Shown here piece after piece: positions 11,595-22,296 of a DNA stretch of 64,000 nt. This DNA comes from Echiichthys vipera. Its lineage: Eukaryota > Chordata > Actinopteri > Perciformes > Trachinidae. A program made the position numbers and the translations under genes. The stretch lies in the NCBI GenBank assembly GCA_963691815.1, contig OY829650.1, positions 9,723,027 through 9,787,026 on the forward strand. The letters are read 5' to 3'. Numbering within the stretch: position 1 is the stretch's first letter; the number at the start of each line of letters is the position of its first letter. Under the pieces are notes generated by a model that saw nothing but the letters and a program-made list of their open reading frames with translations, ran no database searches and was not told where the DNA came from.

Positions 11595-12703
11595 ATGGCT
11601 TATGAATCAAGACGTGGAGACAACCTTCCTCCATCAGGTAAAACAACAACAACAACAACAACAACAAACAAACAACAGCATTTTGAGCCTCATGTCCCTC
11701 CATAACACCAAAGGCTGCACCAACATTCAGACTAACTCTCTAACAGCCAACGCCCTGCTGGGTGCTTATGTGCATTATCACACAACAGGATGGATAGTAT
11801 ATTTTAAACACAATTGTAATATTTTTTTTGTATGACTGTATGATGTGCACTACTCTTATGTATGGGAAGGCTACTGTACAAAAGAGGATGGGTAAAAAAC
11901 AAAGAATGTTTGCATGATTTTGTTATTTTTACCATAATAAATTTCACTTATATTGTTGAATTGATTAGTTGGTGACCATGTGGAAATAATTATTATCCAT
12001 TAACTTAATACGGTTAAAAAATTGAAGTACATTACCTTAAATTATTTGCGCACTATTGGCTGTCAATAGCTAAATTTATTGTACTAACAATTAGTTGTAT
12101 TGAATTTCCATCCAATCCCCAATCATTTTTACCAAGCCATTAACTGATTTTGTATTGGCTGTAAACAACATTTCGCCTCACAAAAGATTGATTGAGTGCA
12201 ATCATTAATGCACATTTCTCGGGTTTGGTTACAACAGAGACAAACTATTTTTAGTTTTACAACATTGTAAAGTCCTTGCTCTAATTATCCTGATGTCGCC
12301 CACTCCAGGCACTGTAGCCTTCACAGCCAAGCTGAATATCGATGACAGCTACCCCTGTCACTCTGGAGTCCTGAAGTTTGCCACTGTGCTGGTCAACGAG
12401 GGAGGAGGCTACAGTCCTAACACAGGCGTCTTCACCTGCCCCATGGATGGCTTTTATCACTTCACTGTACATGTGTCTGTGTATGGGCGCGGACAGTGTG
12501 GTATATTCAAAAATGGAGAGAAAGTAGTGTCTCTGTATCACACCTCTCTGCCTGATAAGTGTAGCCAAGTGGCCAGTATGAGCAGTGTGATCAAACTGTC
12601 AAAAAACGACGAGGTCTCTGCGAATATTTGGGGACCTGGCAGAAACGATATATTTGCAACTGAAGATAATGACACTGTTTTTACTGGAGTTCGTTTGGGC
12701 TAA
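11595..12703 (+). CDS. C1q-domain protein, copy 3 (intact, short form)
   Basis: Coding exons are 11595-11637 (43 b) and 12309-12703 (395 b), phase 1, giving 145 residues. A 5' noncoding exon ends at 11246 and the ATG exon opens at 11568. The first 15 residues (MAYESRRGDNLPPSG) are polar with no signal peptide or collagen repeat. The rest is one C1q domain: TVAFTAKLNIDDSYP, NTGVFTCPMDGFYHFTVH, GQCGIFKNGEK, DKCSQVASMSS and DNDTVFTGVRLG. The middle 20-residue exon of copy 1 is absent. An AATAAA signal follows 10 b after the stop. Copies 2 and 3 are most alike, so the cluster grew by tandem duplication. A C1q-like lectin or immune-recognition role is inferred from the family; secretion is uncertain. 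Confidence 0.85.
11641..11673. repeat. (AAC)n microsatellite at a splice donor
   Basis: About nine AAC triplets begin 3 b after the GT of the C1q copy 3 ATG-exon donor (GTAAAACAAC). Length change here could affect splicing. The poly-Gln open frame over it is spurious. Confidence 0.85.
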
Positions 12704-12712
12704 TGACAAGTC

Positions 12713-12718
12713 AATAAA
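12713..12718 (+). terminator. Polyadenylation signal of C1q copy 3
   Basis: AATAAA 10 b after the TAA stop. The short 3' UTR would end within the next few tens of bases. Confidence 0.6.
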
Positions 12719-13014
12719 GTTCTTGACAGACCCATGAGCCATTAAACCACTTCAGTGTGTTTATTATTGGTTGAAATGTGTTAGCATAGGATTTTTTCCT
12801 TGTACTTTTGCATCAACAATGTCAATGTTCAACTGACGTAAACTCTGGTTCTGCTGCATAAACCACAAATAATTATATAATATGGCTGAGCATATGAAAT
12901 TAAGGTGCCTGAAAAGCTTTTTCTCAGTCTTACCACACCTTTTTTTTTAATTTATGCAGGGATTATATCACAAATTACATTGCAGAAAGACAAAATACAG
13001 TCAGATAAGAAAAG

Positions 13015-13300
13015 CATGCATTTATTAGTCCCGCAAGGGGAAATTCACTTTTCACTCTTTTGTTGTTAAAACACACACAGGCCTCAAATATGCACACATG
13101 CACAAACAGGATACACATGCATTAATGGAGAGATGTCAGAGCCCAGAGCAATTTTGGGGGTGCGGTGCCTTGCTCAAGGGCACCTCGGCAGTGCCCAGGG
13201 TGTGAAATGGCACCTCTCCACCCATCAATCCACCCTCCTCTATTGGTCCATATGGGAACTTGAACCTGTGACCCTATGGACTGAGCCACTGCCACCCCAT
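13015..13300 (-). mobile_element. Reverse-oriented fish LINE/SINE-tail repeat
   Basis: Opens with TTTATTAGTCCCGCAAGGGG, a retrotransposon 3' end read backwards. It continues with CCTTGCTCAAGGGCACCTCG and a degenerate TGAACCTGTGACCCTATGGA, standard words of a dispersed fish element. Open frames across it are not genes. 12719-13014 has nothing recognised. Confidence 0.55.
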
Positions 13301-13429
13301 ACAGTTCACGTTGCCAGAATCTCAAATCAAAGTTCTTCTATAATATTGGCGCTTTTTATTGCTTTTTTGGTTTTGTAAGTGTTCTGTTGAGGTGTAGTAG
13401 TGTTTCAGTTCGACAGTAAACCTATGTGT

Positions 13430-13850
13430 GCATCCAGTCCGTTTAGATTTGTGGATGTGGATCTCGGGTACAAGCGGCCGAAATGGGTTTTCTCAGGAGG
13501 GTGGCTGGAGTCTCCCTTAGAGATAGGGTGAGAAGTTCAGCATCCGTGAGGAACTCGGAGTAGAGCCACTGCTCCTTTGAGTTGAAAGGAGCCAGTTGAG
13601 ATGGTTCGGGCATCTAGTAAGGATGCCCCCTGGGCGCCTCCCTAGGGAGGTGTTCAAGGCACGTCCAGCTGGGAGGAGGCCTCGGGGAAGACCCAGGACC
13701 AGGTGGAGAGATTAGATCTCCACACTGGCCTGGAAACGCCTCGGGATCATCCAGTTAGAGCTGGTTAATGGGGTCCCCTGCTAAAGATGCTGCCCCCATG
13801 ACCCGACCCCGGATAAGCGGTTGAATATGAGATGAGATGAGATCTCTCCC
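13430..13850 (+). mobile_element. LINE 3' remnant (reverse transcriptase C-terminus and tail)
   Basis: One frame reads a decayed C-terminus with GRRP-RGRPRTRW-type codons (GGGAGGAGGCCTCGGGGAAG, then AGACCCAGGACCAGGTGGAG). It is followed by GCCTGGAAACGCCTCGGGAT and ends in ACCCCGGATAAGCGG plus a GAGAT tail. This is the usual 3' end of an abundant fish LINE. It lies just upstream of the polr2i promoter. Confidence 0.7.
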
Positions 13851-13913
13851 AGTCTGGGGAGGAGCTGCAGTCTTCCCAAACACAAGAGGCGCTGTCTCAC
13901 ATATCCTCATGTG

Positions 13914-13952
13914 CACGCATGCGCAGACGGACTGTTTTCAAACGACCGGAAG
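13914..13952. promoter_or_regulatory. polr2i promoter elements: NRF1-like and ETS-like
   Basis: CACGCATGCGCA (13914-13926 region) matches the NRF1 palindrome with one mismatch, and CCGGAAG at 13946-13952 matches the ETS/GABP core. Both lie 80-115 b before the polr2i ATG in CpG-bearing sequence, fitting a TATA-less housekeeping promoter. Confidence 0.5.
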
Positions 13953-14029
13953 CACACCGCCGGCAGTGAAGTGAACGAGCGTCGCATTTATTATTTTTAA
14001 GGTTTAGCTTCAACCTACAGTGTTTTCCA

Positions 14030-16892
14030 ATGGATTTAGAAACTGGAGCGTACGAACCAGGGTTTGTTGGGATTCGGTTTTGTCAAGAATGGTGAGTTTG
14101 TGGCCGAAGAGAGGTCGGATACGTTAACCAAGCGAGCTAACGTTAGCTCACCTTTACTTGTTGAAGCTACACGCACGTTAACCTCAGGTTTGCATTTATA
14201 GGGAATCTAATTATTCCTTTTTTGACATGTGAAAATATAAAGCAGGGTTTGGTAACGATAATCTTATTATTTTGATACAATACTTTATTCACAAATGTCG
14301 TTACTCGATGTATTTATAAATGAGTTGAATCAAAACTAAGACATACAGTACAGACGGAAAGTTTGGACACACCATCTCATTCAATGGGTTTCCTTTTCTT
14401 TTCATGACTATTGAACTAGTAGATTCACACTGAAGGCATCAAAACTATGAATTAACACATGTGGAAATATGTACTTAACAAAAAAGTGTGAAACAACTGA
14501 AAATCCGCCCTATATTCTAGGTTCTTTAAAGTAGCCACCTTTAACCTAGAATATAAGGCGTATTTCCAGCTGTTTCACACTTCTTTAACTATACATTTCC
14601 ACATGTGTTAATTCCTAGTTTTGATGCCTTCAGTGTGAATCTACAATTTTCATAGTCATGATGAAATAAAGAAAACTCTTTGAATGAGAAGGTGTGTCCT
14701 GTACTGTATGTAAAACTGCAAAAGCCCTACATCTGCATGAATATCTATGCACCTTATTTCCTGACTGACTTTGTAATTTGACCGAAAGGTATTCAATTTT
14801 ATTTTAGTATTTAATTGTATTTATTTATTATCATTATTATTATTATTATTTGTCTAGTCATTTATTTATTTTTGTTTTGTGTATCTGTCGTTTATGTCAC
14901 ACACTTGGTTGTTTATATTGTAAATAACTTTTATTAGCTTGAATTTGTTGCATGCCTTTCTGATTGTGCAATAAAACATTTTTTTTCATTGTCATAATGA
15001 ATACATTAGCTAACGTTGCGTCTTATTTTGTAAAATACTTTGAAATTTCAGGATCCTAACTAAACAAGCTGTCTTACTTTTCCAGTAACAACATGTTATA
15101 CCCTAAAGAAGACAAGGAGAACCGTATCCTGCTTTATGCGGTAAGTACGTTTACTTAGTCCATGTTTGACCAGTCACTCGAGTTAAGTTTACCTGAGGAA
15201 AGGTGTGAGCTTAAATGTCCCTTGAGCCTGTGTTAAGATGCTGAATGCCCTGTCTCTTTATCCAACTCAACACACAGTGCAGAAACTGTGACTACCAACA
15301 AGAGGCAGACAACAGCTGCATCTACGTCAACAAGATCACCCACGAGGTTGAGTAAGTAAATGAAGCCACAGAAATGGACAAAATCTCGCATTTGCTTTGA
15401 ATTAACTAATGTCTCACTGCAGTTTCATCTCAGCTTTAAAGGGTATACGTTAACACCCTTTGAAAACCTTATTTTTAATGCCCTCCAGTTCTTTTACCTT
15501 TGGGACTGATACAGGATTAGCTTATTTCTGTCTGTCTCAAACAAACTTTTCATTCTGGTTGAAGTTGTTTCCTGGTTTTTGTACAACTATTAAACTTTAC
15601 CCCTTTAACACCAAATATGGTCACTGACCAATCAAGTTAAATGCATTATTCAGGCACTTTCAGCTACAACACACCTGACATTTTATAGGATCTTTTTAAC
15701 ATCAGTAAAGGAGAATCAGTGGATTTTAATTCTGCACATCCAGACTGCAGAAAGTATAAATATGGTATATGGTATAAATAAATGTTGAATGACTACACAT
15801 AAGGCTAAACATTTGTTTAGTACACAGTACATTATGCATTTCATGTGTGTAATTTCAGTCATTTGGGGGCTAATTGTTGGTAGGTCATCTAGCATTTTTC
15901 TCTTGTCTTTCTCCAGTGAGTTGACACAAATCATCGCTGATGTATCTCAGGATCCAACACTACCAAGGACAGAGGACCACCCCTGTCCGAAGTAAGTTTG
16001 ACTATAATATGTGATCCTCACTCATTCTCTCTGGAGACCCCTTATTATTCATCTGTTTAATTAAGGTAACATTTCTTGTGTTGTTAATGTGGTGTAACAT
16101 TCATTCAGTGCCGTTTCATTTCAGCAGAGAAAAGCTGAAAAACTTTGGCCTCAAGAGGGCATAAACTTGACAACTAAATTCCTTATTCACAGTAACTCGC
16201 TTTTATATAGTCTTATGCACTGACAAGTACCAGAAACAGAGCAAACTTGCTGTCTTATTGGTCTCACCACCTGACAAATACACGGCAAGTATCTACTGGC
16301 AGCCTCACCACTTTTGACCAGCCATGCTTTTACAATAAAACTGTATATTTAGCTTGCTGTATGAGTTTTTACCAGCCAAACAGTTACTTAATTGCTTCTC
16401 CATCTTGTGATGAGCAGGACAACTAGTGCACAGTTTCCAGCTATCCAAAGCTCGAGACGGGCAGCGGGGTTGGAACTCTTTTTTTTGCTTTTACAGTAAA
16501 AATCCTCTCCTGGTTGAGAAATGAGGCGTTGAAACATTGAGCGGCTGTGTTTGTAATCGTTTCTAATTTTGTGCCCACGCTCTGTCTCTTCCCAGATGTG
16601 GTCACAAGGAGGCAGTGTTCTTCCAGTCTCACAGTATGAAGGCTGAGGTAATTATCATTGATGATGAAACCCAAATCGATGATCTGTAGTCTCAATATTG
16701 TTCTTCTATGAATTAGTTGGCTATTTTTCTGTGGTCGGTGCTGTTTTCCACACATCTTGTGTTTGGATTTTAAGAAACAAATTTACAAAAGTCTTATATT
16801 TTGAGCATGTGTTCTGTTTGTCCTGACAGGATGCTATGAGACTGTACTACGTCTGCACGGCCCCTCACTGTGGACACAGATGGACAGAGTAA
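14030..16892 (+). CDS. polr2i: DNA-directed RNA polymerase II subunit RPB9
   Basis: Six coding exons: 14030-14091, 15086-15140, 15278-15351, 15917-15991, 16596-16647 and 16830-16892. All introns are GT-AG, and the product is 126 residues against about 125 in mammals. It is nearly identical to vertebrate RPB9 after the first few residues. The N-terminal zinc ribbon uses C18, C21, C40 and C43 (FCQECNN and YACRNCDY). The C-terminal TFIIS-like ribbon uses C87, C90, C115 and C120 (PCPKCGHKE and YVCTAPHCGHRW). RPB9 sits at the jaw of nuclear RNA polymerase II and contributes to start-site choice, elongation and transcript-cleavage fidelity. The ATG fits the first-exon length and the known N-terminus. 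Intron 1 carries a foldback MITE. Identification is near certain. Confidence 0.97.
14346..14706. mobile_element. Foldback MITE of Tc1 type in polr2i intron 1
   Basis: TA-flanked (14344-14345 and 14707-14708), 361 b. The left and right halves are near-perfect inverted copies of about 170 b each: for example GAATTAACACATGTGGAAAT on the left against ATTTCCACATGTGTTAATTC on the right. The ends read CAGTACAGACGGAAAGTTTG on the left and GGTGTGTCCTGTACTG on the right. It has no coding capacity and would form a long hairpin in RNA. Confidence 0.88.
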
Positions 16893-17266
16893 AGCCGGTG
16901 ATAATGAAGAGGTCTAACATTTTCATATTGCTGTTGACAAAAAGCTGTAGCTAGAGTTCTTTTTTTACTCTTACTGTGCATTGTTTTGTCAAACAGCAGA
17001 GCTGCCAATGTTTGTAGACCCTGAAATTATCTTCGTCTGATGACTTGCAGTTTGTCAGACACCATCTTGTGAATATAATGTATTAATAGTTTTTATAGCA
17101 GTTGTCATTTGTCAAATATGATTTTTTTTAGATTAAAAGAATACAATGTTTCAAATGTCTCTGAGTATTTAATGAAAACATGTAAAAAAGACCAACACTA
17201 AATGGGCCTCTTCAATTTCCAGACTACTTAATCATATCAGGGTTATACCATGTTTCCTCCTGCTGT

Positions 17267-17705
17267 AAAAGCATACCTGATATTGCGAAACGTGTACTAC
17301 TGATTTCCCCTGAAAACTCCCATGACACTAAACATAATATTCATGTCACTGTGTGTAATGTAAACCGTGCATTTTTAACTTCCTCCTTTTTCAAAACTAT
17401 TCCAAACAACCTGTTGGGCAACTGTAGAGTCTTGACTATTACTCAGCCTACGTGTCCAAGTGGAATATAACTTGTGTGTTCATGCATCCACGTGGAATAA
17501 CACAGAACACAGAAGGTATACTTGTCATGTAAGAGCATACCTGATATTGCAAAACACGTACTACTCATTTCCCCTCAAAACCCCCATGACACTTAACTTA
17601 ATATTTCTGTCACTGTCACTTCCTCCTTTTTTTTTTTAAATGTATTTTCCAAACAACCTGTTCCACATGGAACAACAAAGAACAAGGAAGGTGTACTTGC
17701 CGTGA
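17267..17705. repeat. Diverged partial tandem duplication upstream of the PGRP gene
   Basis: Unit A (17267-17530) and unit B (17531-17705) share, in order, AGCATACCTGATATTGC, GTACTACT-ATTTCCCCT, AAAAC(T/C)CCCATGACACT, CTTCCTCCTTTTT, CCAAACAACCTGTT, and a final GGAA(T/C)AACA-AGAAC...AAGG-AGG-TACTTG word. Unit B lacks about 75 b present near the end of unit A. It ends about 80 b before the PGRP ATG. 16893-17266 holds only the polr2i 3' flank. Confidence 0.75.
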
Positions 17706-17782
17706 CCACACCTCCAGAAACGCGTTCCTTAATAAGGCAGCTGCGCAGTCCGCTGCAGTCAGAAGCATCTGTGTACGGAGGT

Positions 17783-18735
17783 ATGGCCCAAAACGGTATG
17801 AGAACAAACAGCCTTACACTACAGATTTTACACTTGGAAATCTTGTTGCAGTTAATAACATAAGCTGGCTTTTTTTGTTTCAAATATGCTTTTGATAGTC
17901 ATTCAAAATGCTTTTCAGTGAACATTGTTTCAAGGGAGCAGTGGGGAGCAGTTGCCCCTAAACAAAAGTCGACTTTGAAAGGCTCTGCCCAGAGAGTCGT
18001 CATACACCACACCGCCCTCCCAAGCTGCAAAGGCCAGAAAGCGTGCATGGACCGCATTGTCAGCATTCAGAGAGGGCATATGACAGAAAGAGGCTTCGAT
18101 GACATCGGATATAAGTGAGTAACTCTTTTGCTTTCACTGTTCAACCTGTCCAGGCCAATGTCACTTGTGTTTGATATTTATATAATGCTGTTTGTACTAT
18201 ATGAACATATTGGAGGACATTTAATGAAATCTTTCTTTTTAATGAGTTTCTGCTGGTTTTCGATGCTATATGAATATCAACAATACTTTCTATGGTTTCA
18301 GTTTTCTCGTCGGAGAAGACGGTACAGTGTATGAAGGCCGTGGTTGGGGTGTGGTAGGGGCACATGCCAAAGGGTGCAACCATGACTCACTTGGGATTGC
18401 CTTCATGGGAAATTTCAAAGGTAAGTGCACTTATTGCCTTTTTGCATTGTGCATTAAAGTTATAAAGACCATAAAAAACAGGAGAGGGGTAAAAATGTGT
18501 CGTTTTTATAAGCCTTAAGAATGACGTTAGGATGTCAGATATGATAATGCTGCTGCTTTTGATTTCAGATTACGCGCCAAGCGCAGAGGCGATGTCGTCA
18601 GTCAAACAGCTGCTGAAATCTGGCGTTTGTCAGGGCATTTTGAGCCCGACGTTTGCCCTGTTTGGACACAGAGATTTGGGACAGACTGACTGTCCAGGAG
18701 GAAAACTGTATGCTGCACTAGCACAACTGAAGTGA
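17783..18735 (+). CDS. pglyrp5: Short peptidoglycan recognition protein, amidase type
   Basis: Exons 17783-17795, 17919-18114, 18302-18420 and 18569-18735 give 164 residues. The PGRP/amidase_2 domain fills almost all of it. The putative zinc ligands are all present: the first His in VIHHTA (34/35), H143 in FGHRD and C151 in TDCPGG. The catalytic Tyr is Y69 in DIGYNFLVGEDG. C41 and C47 match the conserved PGRP disulfide. With His, Tyr, His and Cys intact it should cleave the N-acetylmuramoyl-L-alanine bond of peptidoglycan. There is no signal peptide or membrane segment, as in fish intracellular short PGRPs, hence the pglyrp5 call; pglyrp1-type naming is the alternative. The tiny 13-b first coding exon is supported by phase and by an MAQNVNIVSREQWG start. 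An unusual tandem duplication lies directly upstream. Confidence 0.93.
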
Positions 18736-19867
18736 AAGGGTGACAGGATGAAGAAGAACTTAGATTAAACACTAATTCTCTTTTTGTTTCTGTCGTGGCT
18801 GTCCTCTGAAATAAGGGAAGATTTGTTTCCTGCAGGTTTCACAGCCTGTCATACTTTCTCTTCTTACAGCAGAGGGAGCATCACATGGGATAAAATGAAC
18901 CCCCTTTAGCTGCCAAGGGTGCAACATGCCAGTGTCATTGCACTTTAATTCAAATTCAATTGTCACGGTAATTTTAGCTTGAATACATTCTTTGTTTCTC
19001 GTACATTGGGCTGTACACATTAAGCATGAATACTTTGCTTGATATTGTTGTTAGTGAACCTTGGTTTAAGCTAAACATTCACATGGAAGTAACCTGTTCT
19101 AATGTTATTCTATGGGTTTTTGTGTAAATAAATACCATTATCAGCAATATTCTAACTACTTGATTCAATTTTACTGATGAAGAATTCTCTTTTTGCTCAT
19201 CCTCTCTCTCCGAGAACAAAGTAGCGCTTGTTGCTTGGGTCTCACCATTTTGCGTCACATGAATCCTCCACACAGAATTTAAACAATCAGAAAATATGCT
19301 TTACTGCATATGGGCGAACAAATTGTCTTTGCAGAGGAAGTGTGTTCATGCAAATGTCTTCAGGGTGCCACTGTAAAATCACTGTAAACAACACAAGACA
19401 AATGTTTTGGAGATAAAAAAAAAAAAGAACCAGGGTGATTACAAGTGTCGAAGCAACAGAGCATGCTTTCTGCCGTGTCTGAAACATTCCCAACAAGTGC
19501 TCACTTGTGCAGCGCAGGGATTATGAAGGGAGGCCCCTATCAAATTGACTAAGAGAAGGTATATTGTTAACAGATTATATGTGTAGTTCCGGTCGTCAAG
19601 TCTGATGTAAAATGGCCAGCATTACACTTGATTTAATTAGATTTGTTTTGTAATTCATTATTGCCTCGATAGTAGTCAGTATAGTAGCAGTAGGTATTTG
19701 GCATTTTCACATGGCATTATGATGTAGAGGCCAATCATTAGTGTAATAGTTGTAATATATTATAGTCTATAACCTTAGCTGTGGTTGTTTCTACTATTCT
19801 CCTGAATTAACTACCATAACATATAAGTCATATTCACATTACTATAGATATTATTATAGTTACTGGA
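18736..19867. other. Intergenic, nothing coding recognised
   Basis: 3' flank of the PGRP gene. Short open frames here have no recognisable domain. A poly-A run lies at about 19417-19428. Confidence 0.6.
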
Positions 19868-20185
19868 AATGTGTCTGTCTCTGTCTTTGTGTCTGTCTTT
19901 GTCTCTCTCTGTCCGTCTTTTGTCTTTTCTCTCTTTCTCTCTCCTTTTCTTCTTTCCCAACCGGTGCAGACAGATGTCCGTCCTCCACAGAGCTGGGTCT
20001 GTCCAACGTTCCTGCCTGTTATAGTGAAGGTTTTCGTTGCCACCGTACTCTATGAGGGAATTGTTGGGTCTATGTTTATCAAAAATAAGTCATAGAGTGT
20101 GGTCTATACCTAGTTTGTAAAGTGTCCTGAGATAACTTTTGTTATGATTTGGCACTAAGAATAAAATTGAACTGAATTGAATATT
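19868..20185 (+). mobile_element. Non-LTR retrotransposon 3' tail
   Basis: Pyrimidine-rich lead (TGTCTGTCTCTGTC...), then a decayed GGGAATTGTTGGGTCTATG and AAGTGTCCTGAGATAACTTT. It ends GATTTGGCACTAAGAATAAA and ATTGAACTGAATTGAA, the standard 3' end of an abundant fish LINE. Confidence 0.7.
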
Positions 20186-22296
20186 ACAAAAAAATTGTGT
20201 TGCGATAGAGGGGTTTTGTCTTTTGATATGTCTTTCATAATAGATTAAATGGAATAATAATCATTTCTTCTATGAGCAGTCAGAAAAACAATATATATTG
20301 TATTTTTTTCCCCAAAACTGGAATTTTTGAAAATATCTCAATCAAAAGGCCTGTTTATGCCATTTTTAATTTACCAAATTTCCCTCTGCCCCTTACAGAG
20401 CATTCTGTTCTCCATGGGTAACAAATCAATTATGGTCAAATTGAGCTTTTGGTTATTTTTTTGTAAATTTGAGTATAAGAACAGAAATCACTGCACTGAC
20501 TGCCCTTTCATGTCTGTCTTTGGGGTTCGGAAATACTATAACAACACTGTCCTCTGCTTCCAAGTGCTGCAGGATGATGAAAACATATAAATGAAAATGC
20601 ACAAAAAGATTTACATGGAACATGGTTGGATGAGTTATTTACTTACTGTTTAGTAGTGCAATGCTTGATTTCTATGTTGTTTTTCATAGTTCTCAACTTT
20701 CTGTTAATGGAAGTGAAGACATTTAGCTTCAGCATCACTGGGGAAAATAAAAAGTGTGCTCAAATGCTGGAATAGTCCGTGACAGAGTTGTTCTTATATG
20801 AATATCATCAGACTATCAAAAACAATAAGTGTGTGTTGTGACCTTTAAACCAATCCTGTTTGACACGGAACATTTTATCACACAAGACCCTGACTCGACT
20901 CTATCATGTTTCACACTCTTCTTGTTGGGTCTTTAAAAAAAAAAAGACTACCTGAGTGTAAAGTTTCTACTGTGTCATTAAGTGGGCCCCAAACTGTCTT
21001 GTCATTTATATCTACTGCACAATCATGAAGACAATATCACATAATCTTGCTTGCTGTCTTAATCCTCATTCATATGGTGGGATCAATCACCATCTTTAAA
21101 GTGAGATAAATAACTTATCTCTCTCTCTCTCTCTCTCTTCCTTTCACCCACACAGACACACACATTTATTTTGCTTTACTTAATTATATGCTATTATTAT
21201 ATAATAGACTGTTAATGGTGTTATTTATTAGTCAAACCATTTAGTTGCAGTTGTAAAATATCAGTAGTTTTACAATCTTAGCAGGAGGACACCATTTAAC
21301 TCTACTCTAATTAATTTAGGAATGGCATGCATGATGTCTGCAGCAACTGTGCTTTAATGATGATCAAAACAATAATTCAGATTACTACAAAGCAACATGG
21401 CAAAAATCCACCCCCGAGTTAAAATGTGGCTCCCGAGGAGACATGGGCCCGGGGCGTTTCTCTGTCTGGACGGTCATGCATTTTTATTTGGAGAAGTTTA
21501 TCAAGTGATTTCAAAGTGTGAGACTGGTTTGAATTTTGCAATAGCAGGTTAAGAAATATTGTAAAGGAAACGACCTTTCCCTAGTTTCTCAAATTTGGTT
21601 TGTTTAGGACAATTACCGACGAGGTGAGAGAAGAATTTAGGCTACACCTACTTATTACTTTTATAGGCATTTTACCAAACCATCACCAAAGGGGGAGAAA
21701 GGGGAAAAGGAGTGATGAGGCCAGCCCAGAGGGCAAGGCGCGTGTGGAAGTGTTAAGTTTCAGGAGTCACGGAAGTGTCATAATTGAACCCCAGAGTTCA
21801 CCGTTCAGTCACACACAGATTGACAGCATTTCATTGCGGATTCAAACGGATCTTGGCACGGATTGGGCTAAATCATTATTATTTTTAGTTTTTTTTTCTT
21901 CTTCTTAAACGGCCTTAAAACACCGAAGCCAATAAAACATTGAGCAACACTATGATGTTCTTCTTGTTGCTTTGATTTTGTATCAAGAAAACTGATTAAA
22001 TACCTTTATTGGGTTAAATTACTTCTTCTGTTTTATAAAAATAACAATGGACAAATGACCTCCCCAAATGTTTCACTTTTAGATCCAGGCTCAAAGTAAT
22101 GCACTACTTTTTGTAGGTAACGAGTGCTGAGCCGCTGTGATCATGCGCATTTGTTGTCATGCTGTCTGGCCAGTGCGCCTTTGACTCTTCACCACTTTGG
22201 AATCAGTGCATTTTTGCCCCGTGCGTTCAGTGACGCGCTCTGCTCTGATCACCGGACGCCTTTGAGGATTTTTAGTTTTGACTTTAATCTTTTAAG
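20186..22296. other. Intergenic and presumed FoxG 5' region
   Basis: No gene was recognised. There is a (TC)n run at 21118-21138. The last kilobase would contain the promoter and 5' UTR of the forkhead gene; I could not mark a transcription start. An open frame at 21600-21908 has no recognisable homology. Confidence 0.5.
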
